Shown piece after piece: positions 57,281 to 64,000 of a stretch of 64,000 bases of DNA. Each line of letters starts with the position of its first letter. The first letter of the stretch is position 1. The DNA lies in contig AP025049.1 of the NCBI GenBank assembly GCA_036186865.1, positions 29,883,371-29,947,370 on the forward strand, in the 5' to 3' direction. Below the pieces are notes generated by a model. It saw only the letters and a program-made list of their open reading frames with translations. It was not told the DNA's origin and ran no database searches. The DNA is from Eustoma russellianum (Eukaryota; Streptophyta; Magnoliopsida; Gentianales; Gentianaceae). The position numbers and the translations under genes are program-made.

Positions 57281-58850
57281 TGTCGACATGAATAATAAAA
57301 TCGATAAGCAGAAGCAACATAAACATAAACAAAATACAATTGACATGCATTATATTACATTATAATTCTGTACAAATCATAAAGTGCTTAGTCCTGAACT
57401 TCTCTAAATGAATCATCATCAAATGACTAACATCCTCATAGATAATCTCTCAGGTGTACTATGTCTGTATCGGTATCTATCTGAAATCATCCTTTGTAAA
57501 CCTGTAAAATGGTACATGTTCTTTGCAAAGTGATAAGGCAAGTATGAGCGATAACACTAATCGCCTAGCAAGTAGTCCGACTAGATACGTCATATGGATC
57601 ATGCATGCGGACAAGTGGTAAGAAGATAATATTGCATGAATAAGAACATAACAAATCGCGTCCCCCATTGAATAAATGAAGTGCATAACATAAAGATAAG
57701 TAAATAACATGTAATACGTATATCTCTATCAAGTAGCATTCTATACTATCATCTCTCTAGAAAACGTCACTATCAAGTATATCAATACTTAGAATCCCCA
57801 TCTAAGTCTAACATATCATCACACTTAATCATATCGTCTAAATGTATCCAATCCTTGCACGAGTCATGTAAATGCGATATTACTACGATGCGATACCTTT
57901 AAAATCGTGTCATAAAAATTTCTGTAATGAGGAACGATAAATCAAAACTGATGTCATAAAACTGTCCATACACAGTACGATAAAACATCATGTCATGTCG
58001 TATGATGGCTATAGCCTTTTGCCTTGCATGCGAATGATATCGTCATAGTAACGAAATAACCTCCATATAGTCACATGTGCAATATATGAATCACGATGAG
58101 TCCACATGGTGTTACATCATATTTAAAATACTAACGGTGACTCGATATGCTGGAGATTCCTTGCCCTCGACAAGGTGATACACTCGGCCTATAAAGAACC
58201 GGACTATATGCCCACAATATCAATCCCCGTGGGTTCCAATACGTGACGGCCTCCAATCATTGGTAACATACTATATGCGTATAACACCAACCACATCAAA
58301 CATGATATTATGACGGCCTCTGAATAATCATATGCATACGATAAACATGTCATAAGATATCAGACTATACGATATGATTCGATATGCAAAGGTGAACTTT
58401 TAAAAACGTTTCATGATATGAACATGGATGCATTTGATTACTTGGCTATTCTATAATATTTATACTCTAACACTTTATCATTTCTTTAACTCATAAAATC
58501 CAACATGCCTATACAATAATCCAAGCCTTAAATCATGAAAATACACCCTAAATCCCCACCAAAGCTCTCGGCCAATATGTCCAAAAACATCTCCCTTTTT
58601 TCTTTATTTTATGCATCCATATTTCCTCAAAATATATGTATTACACTTAATGAAAATATCCAAAAACCCTAATTTCACCTTCACTTATATATACTTCCAT
58701 ATTTCATAATAATATACATAAAATAATCATATTTCCTACTATACTTTCTTTCATACATATTTGTATCCATAAACATGTCCAAAGATATTTATTTCACCCC
58801 AAATATCTGTCTAGGCCATATATATATATATACATACATACATATATTTT
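57281..58850 (-). repeat. LTR-E, main fragment right of Copia-B
   Basis: Continues the LTR from 6677 after the Copia-B TSD. Its block order resembles the gypsy LTRs, for example GATAACACTAATCGCCTAGCAAGTAG matching the GAGTGACAACGTCACCAGCAAGTA region of the others. It is a separate, diverged family. It ends in AT repeats at 58815-58850 against a LINE tail, and the expected TACAACA end is missing. No genes are seen in these 1570 bp. Confidence 0.5.
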
Positions 58851-58940
58851 TTTAGTTAAAGACGAACGGTACCGTCTGGCGTTTTATTAATGTTTCCCTC
58901 ACTTGTGGCGGAGGAATACCGTGGTTACATGTCGTGTAGG
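58851..58940 (-). mobile_element. LINE 3' tail, minus strand, split by a solo LTR
   Basis: The minus strand carries the tail shared with the LINE end at 6420-6522: GTAGGAGAGTCTCCTAC (63019-63035), GGTATTCCTCCGCC.CAAGTGAGGG, and GACGGTACCGTTCGTCTTTA before AT repeats. A solo LTR (58941-63018) sits inside it. The part beyond 63035 fades by about 63060. Confidence 0.75.
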
Positions 58941-61900
58941 TGTGGCGCCCCGCACCCCAGCCCCGCCGAAGTCGGTGCACCCGCCGTACTTCACTAAGGA
59001 GAGTACTAGGCGTCATCCATACGCGTCGTGATCCATGATAGCAATGCATGGATTTTCGTGCTGACGCGCAACAAATAAGCAAAACCGTGGCAGAATTTAA
59101 AACTTCAAATTAAAACGTCATCACAACCACTTAAAGTTTACAACCCACATCAATGTAGCAGAAAGCGACAAAAGTAAATTGTTTTCCAACTCCACAACTC
59201 AGTCATTTCCTTAAAGCTGGCAAGTTCGGTCTTCTAATCCTGGCCATCCTTCAGTGCACTCACGGGTAGGGAACCCTAGGTTCGTCATCAATCCACTCTA
59301 CTTTGTCTCCTGCCACCTCTGGAGAGAAAAATAGGGTGAGTGACAATGTCACCAACAAGTATACTATAATAATCATGAGTTAAATGGAAAGTACGAACAA
59401 GAACCGAATCCCAAAAGAGTTTGGTTTAGAAGCATACCTGTCCTTTGACCAATATTCGATAAAGATCATCGCTTAATGTAACAAGATCATAACTTAAGTA
59501 AAAATCACCATTCGAAGCAGAATATAACATTAAGAGATTTTAACTTGTATTAAATAACCCAAAAAGTATCATCACTTAGGGTCTACAAAGTCGTCACAAC
59601 TTGAATCTCACGAGTCGCTACATGAAGGTAATTAGCATGCATGTGTACGTGCAAATGCATCGTGATAAAATGAAATATGATCTTTCATGCTTTCCTTAAA
59701 ATCATCATCATCGTAAAACAATAGAGTGTTCAGATCTATCTTCCCGGATCTGAGGCGGTAACTTCTTCCCTTCGAATCTATTATTCCCGGATTCGGATCG
59801 GTAACGTCATCATACTTGTCGGGTCTATTCTTTTCAGGGCCCGCACGGTCATCATCATCATTCTCATCATCAGGCCTATTATTTTCTGGGCCTGCACGGT
59901 CATTCTGTCAGATCGCTTAACCCAGATCTGATCGGGTTCATACTGGCCAAGTTCATACTCACACACGGTACCGGTGGGAAATCATTCAAAACGAAATTAT
60001 CATTTGAAAACGCTTTTCATCTTTCTTTCTCATAAAAAGACATGCTGTAAATCATGTTCATGACGATGATGCAATGCAATGACATGTGACGTGCAAACGA
60101 CGGCATAATGCATGACGTAAACAAATAGACAAGTTTTGTTGTCATGCTGGAAATTTCCAGCTTAGTAGTGTCTACTTCCCCTTAGGAATTTCCTATTGAA
60201 ATGCACGTTTTAGACCCATTTAATCGCATGTTCTTCTCCGTAAATGTCATAAGTGAATGCCATGCATGCATTATGGAATTACGATGTCGATAAGGGACTC
60301 ATTTGCTCTTTTTCATAAAATGAGGTAACCTGAATTCAGAAATGACCATATTTTACTATAAAATTTGTTTTGTGGCCAATCCTTTATTCTGTTTTTGGAA
60401 ATTCCAACTCTCCAACTTAATAAACTCATTGGGCTAGCATCCTGTCAATTTTTAGCCCATTTTCAATTTCCTAAGGCCTTTTTCCAGGTCATGCAAATTG
60501 TGACACAACTTCTGTCCATCCAACATATTTCAGTTTGACCTGTTTTACTAGAAAATTTATTAAAAATAATCCACAACTTATTTTGACAAAATTACAACTG
60601 TCACCTCTTCTTTATTCATGAGGTTAGTACCATGCCGAAAATTAGTGGATTTGCACACCTCTAAGGCCCATTTTTAGACTTCCAAACACGTTACTTAAAT
60701 TCTGTCCAGCGCAACTTTTTCCAGCAGGACCAGTCTTAGTAGAAACTTCATTAAAAATAATCCGTGGCTCTTTTTAATGTGATTCAAACTCTCACATCTA
60801 ACAAACACATAATACTAATAGCATACCAAAAATCAGTGGAATTGAAGGTTCCTAAGGTCCCTTTTCTGGCTTCACCAAACAGTCTAAATTTCGGCCCAGC
60901 TCCAGAATTTTCCAGTGATCATATATTCTTCCTAAATGTCCTTAGCTCACATTTTTGTCACCAACACTTAGCAACAATTTTGAAATGAACACACGCACCC
61001 TTCACTAACAGCCTCATTCTTTGGTGCATGCAAGAAAATGGTATAACCAAGAGTATATTAAACCTAACACACAACAAAATCAAAACTTGTCCCCACTTCC
61101 TTGCTATATTTGCATTTTTCATGTAAAATCACCCATCCTCTCTTAACCCTTCCACCGTGAGCCTTTCATCATGAAAGAAAGGATCTTTAACACATCCAAG
61201 CCTAGATTAGCACATAAATATGCATATAACCCTAAAAGAACACAGCTTTGGAGCAAAGTTCCACTCCTACACATTTAAATGTCTTAGGCCGAAAGTTTTG
61301 GGCTTACAACTTACCATTTTACAACTAAGATTAGATCTTAGGTATATCTAGCCATTCATGCACACACTTTAACATCTAAACCATAAAGAGTATAGTGTAC
61401 TTGCCTTTGAAGCCTTTGGATGTTGCACGGGTTGGTTGATACATGAAGCATTCTCCCTTTTCTTTCCCTGTTACGCACGGTTTGGGGTATTTGTTAGCCA
61501 TCCTTTAGATTATATAATACAACTTAGAGGAGGAAATGGAGGGTCTTACCATTTGTACCTTGGATGGATGGAGAACGATCCACTCTTGCTAAAGTCTTCT
61601 TCTTTGTTTGAAGTTTAAGAAAAATCTTTGCCTAGAACCATGATACCTACGGCTTTGTCAAAGAAGGAGACTATATAAACTTCTCTTCTCTTAGTATGTA
61701 ACTCACTAGGATTTATGGAGGGGTCTTACCTAGATAGCCTTGAAATGGTGTGGTTCTTGGACTTCCTTCTTTGTTTAATATTTTGTCCGGTTGCTTTTGA
61801 AAAGGAGGGAGGGAATATTTTGAAGTTTTCTTTGGATCCAGACTTCTCAAGAAATTTCAATTTAGGGAGGCTCTTTTGTGTCAAAAGAGGAGAGATTAAC

Positions 61901-62560
61901 TCCTCTTGGAGAGTTAACTGGCGGCTCCACATGGGAAGAGGGAAAGGTTTGCTTTGGATGAAAAGTTATTCAACTGCCTTATTTATTTAAGGCTTCATAA
62001 TAATCTTGTTTGTTGTAGCTTATTTCATAGGGCCTTATGGCCGAATTGTGCATGCATACTCCATGTATATATATATTCCCTTAGTAATGCATATGCAGGT
62101 GTATATACATTATATATATTTATCTCATATCCCAATCATTCAAGTGAAATTTTCATAATTCTTGCCCTCATTTGCATGGCTATGTATATCCGTGTATATA
62201 TATATATATACATCTTTACTTCCTCGGAAATAAGTCTCAATCCTTAAAAGAAGTACTCATGATAGTTAAAAATGCTAAGTGAGTTTGTGTTCATTTATAT
62301 ACGTATATTTTTAATCGGATAGGTGTGTATATATGTAACATGCTTCTCCGAAGATTATTTTATTGTCATATATATATACGTCTAGATCCGTGTATATGTA
62401 CCCGTATATCAATGTGTATACCCGCATATTAGTCATAATCTATCCATTTCTTAGATCTTATTGTTACTCCTTAGCTATGCTTAGGTCTCTGGAACTCATG
62501 AATTTACATGCTAGCTTTCACTTTATGTGGTTCCCATACACATATTCGCACTTATCTATG

Positions 62561-62634
<74 letters not shown>

Positions 62635-63018
62635 AGGCTTACACAAGTGTGTAGTGCCACTTATTCTCTGCCAGGTTAAACCTACTAGACCTTCCAGATT
62701 TATAAAATTGATGGCCAAAGTTCTTTGGGTCTTACCTCCAGACGATATTTCAATGGTCATATTGGGGATGAATAAAGAAGAGAGTTCTCAATTTTGTTAA
62801 GGCTTACTTCGACTCATTTTCTGGAGTTTGTAAACGGATCTTATTCTTAGGGTTTTCTTGCTCACATTCCCTATGGCCCATAATCCATCAGCCCTCTTGC
62901 TTCAGGTTTTGCACTTGGGGGTATGCTAATCATAGATAAGCCGGTGATGTCTTCTTTTTAAGGTCTCCTTATCCTATCGTACTTCTCTTCATACGTTAGC
63001 TTGGAGCGGGGTACAACA
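58941..63018 (-). mobile_element. Solo LTR of the Gypsy-D-like family
   Basis: TGTGGCGCCCC at 58941 to GGGTACAACA at 63018, with TSD gtagg at 58936-58940 and 63019-63023. At 4078 bp it shares the block order and much sequence of the Gypsy-D LTR (for example the end GCGGGGTACAACA and AAAC..TGGCAGAAT). Tandem 44-bp-like units are at 59725-59945. No internal domain or genes. Confidence 0.92.
62566..62630. repeat. TA microsatellite
   Basis: About 32 TA units. They cause YIYIYI open frames on both strands that are not genes. Confidence 0.95.
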
Positions 63019-63099
63019 GTAGGAGACTCTCCTACGGTATTAAAAACAAAATATATAAACAGTGCTATAGTGCATGCACTAGAAAAGGAAAAGCTATCT

Positions 63100-63320
63100 G
63101 AAAGAAAGAACAAATTTTGAGAAGTAAAAAATGCAAATAAAACCAATTTTGTAGTTTGTGTAGTGGCGAACTTCTTGAGCGAAAAAAACTTGCTGGCGGT
63201 GAAGTTGGAGGTGTAGTTGCCGTTGTCAAGACTGTAGTCTCCCCAATGTGGGCCAGCATTTGTCCATAGTATACGATCATCAAAAAAGAAGAAATCAGAA
63301 AGTGTGGAAATATAAATACA
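63100..63320 (-). other. Unidentified coding-like stretch
   Basis: The minus strand has an open frame with non-repetitive protein-like text: LSDFFFFDDRILWTNAGPHW, then GDYSLDNGNYTSNFTASKFF and SLKKFATTQTTKL. Two Asn-X-Thr sites suggest a secreted protein; NGNYTSN recalls the start of the DUF26 domain of cysteine-rich receptor kinases, but no Cys motif follows. Another frame (63065-63697) is open too, so coding is unproven. I do not recognise the gene. The flanks (63060-63100 and 63320-63615) hold AT-rich sequence with simple repeats and nothing else I can name. Confidence 0.3.
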
Positions 63321-63615
63321 AGGTTTTGGAAATCAGTTGTTGATGACGTACCCCTGTTGCCTGTATTCACCAAGAATACATGCAACATCCATGTCTTGAA
63401 TATTTGTAGGAAGGTAGAGAAGGTGCCGTTTAACCTTGCAAGAAGAACAAAGAATGCTTTATCTGTAATCAAGTGGCAAGAAGAAGCGAAATAAAATGTA
63501 TAGATAGAATGCATACCGACTGAATATACATATGTAAAATGTATAGATAGAATATATATATATATATATATATGCAAAGATGGCCATTTGGTTGAATATA
63601 CATATATATACATAC

Positions 63616-64000
63616 TTCTTTCTGGTGGAGGTCGGTCTCCATCAAGGGTCTGAGTTGAGCCCATATCTTGTTGTAGTTGTCCTTGATGAGTTGTCAAAGC
63701 CGATACAGAAGGCAGTTCCGTGGTGTATGCTTTTTGCTGACGATATTGTATTAGTCGTAGAAAGTAGACATACCCTGAGTATGAGATTAGAGCAGTGGAG
63801 AGGTGTTTTAGAGAGAAAAGGCTTAAAGATTAGCCGTTCTAAGACCGAGAATCTGCAGTGCGACTTCAGCGGCGTAGCAGACAGTGAGGATAGTCAACTC
63901 ACCATCGATGGTCAAGTGGTACCACAGGTAAGTAAGTTTAAGTACCTAGGATCATTTGTGCAGCAGAATAGAGACATAGATAATGATGTAGCACATCGAG
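63616..64000 (+). pseudogene. RTE-clade LINE reverse transcriptase, partial
   Basis: One frame is open from about 63616 to the window end. It reads VGLHQGSELSPYL, LDELSKPIQ, PWCMLFADDIVLV with the catalytic ADD, WRGVLERKGLKISRSKTE, and VSKFKYLGSFVQ. These are the palm and thumb motifs of RTE-type LINEs. It begins directly after a TA repeat and lacks the endonuclease and first RT blocks, so it is 5'-truncated; the 3' side lies beyond the window. Its C-terminus would correspond to the scrap in Copia-A at 16998-17712. Confidence 0.9.

Noticed and set aside
62363..62800. Long open frames with YIYIYI on both strands
   Set aside because: They are made by the TA microsatellite at 62566-62630 and have no other protein features.
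1..64000. tRNA, rRNA or other structural RNA genes
   Set aside because: The only tRNA-related matches are 12-base primer sites in retroelements; no cloverleaf or rRNA sequence was recognised by eye.

Overview
The window reads as intergenic DNA from a large, repeat-rich flowering-plant genome, probably a eudicot. I see no intact host gene. Almost every recognisable protein belongs to a plant LTR retrotransposon or LINE, all are AT-rich and decayed, and the primer sites match plant initiator tRNA-Met. The organism call is inference.

The main content is a stack of nested insertions whose borders I could mostly place by terminal TG...CA bases and target-site duplications (TSDs). From outside to inside: (1) an old gypsy-type LTR fragment, LTR-E (6586-6677 and 57281-58850, minus); (2) Copia-B, a Sirevirus-like Ty1/copia element (6678-57275, plus, TSD gcgca) with a Pack-MULE-like element in its 5' LTR (8920-10247); (3) Gypsy-C, a Tekay/Del-like chromovirus (10954-49039, plus) inserted in the Copia-B gag gene; (4a) Copia-A, a second Sirevirus-like element (11408-25868, minus, TSD tttcc) in the 5' LTR of Gypsy-C; (4b) Gypsy-D, a gag-only element with giant LTRs (30912-42042, minus, TSD tgtag) between the gag and protease regions of Gypsy-C; (5) inside Copia-A, a solo LTR of its own family in opposite orientation (20830-23827) and an RTE LINE scrap (16998-17712), and inside Gypsy-D, a LINE (37379-40968) and a LINE tail (34443-34700).

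Left of the stack (1-6585) are the end of a Copia-A-family LTR, a decayed L1-like LINE, and a solo gypsy LTR inserted in that LINE (536-4408, TSD ctttg). Right of it (58851-64000) are a minus-strand LINE tail split by another solo LTR (58941-63018, TSD gtagg), a coding-like stretch I cannot identify, and an RTE-clade reverse transcriptase running off the window end.

The points most worth a second look are: two GT-AG intron-like interruptions in the Gypsy-C gag-pol region whose removal restores the reading frame; the gag-only Gypsy-D with about 5.1-kb LTRs; a MULE-like element carrying a JINGUBANG-like WD40 gene fragment; paired hairpins with compensatory changes in the LINE 3' UTR; and repeated palindromes in the Sirevirus LTRs. 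None of the retroelements looks able to move by itself.
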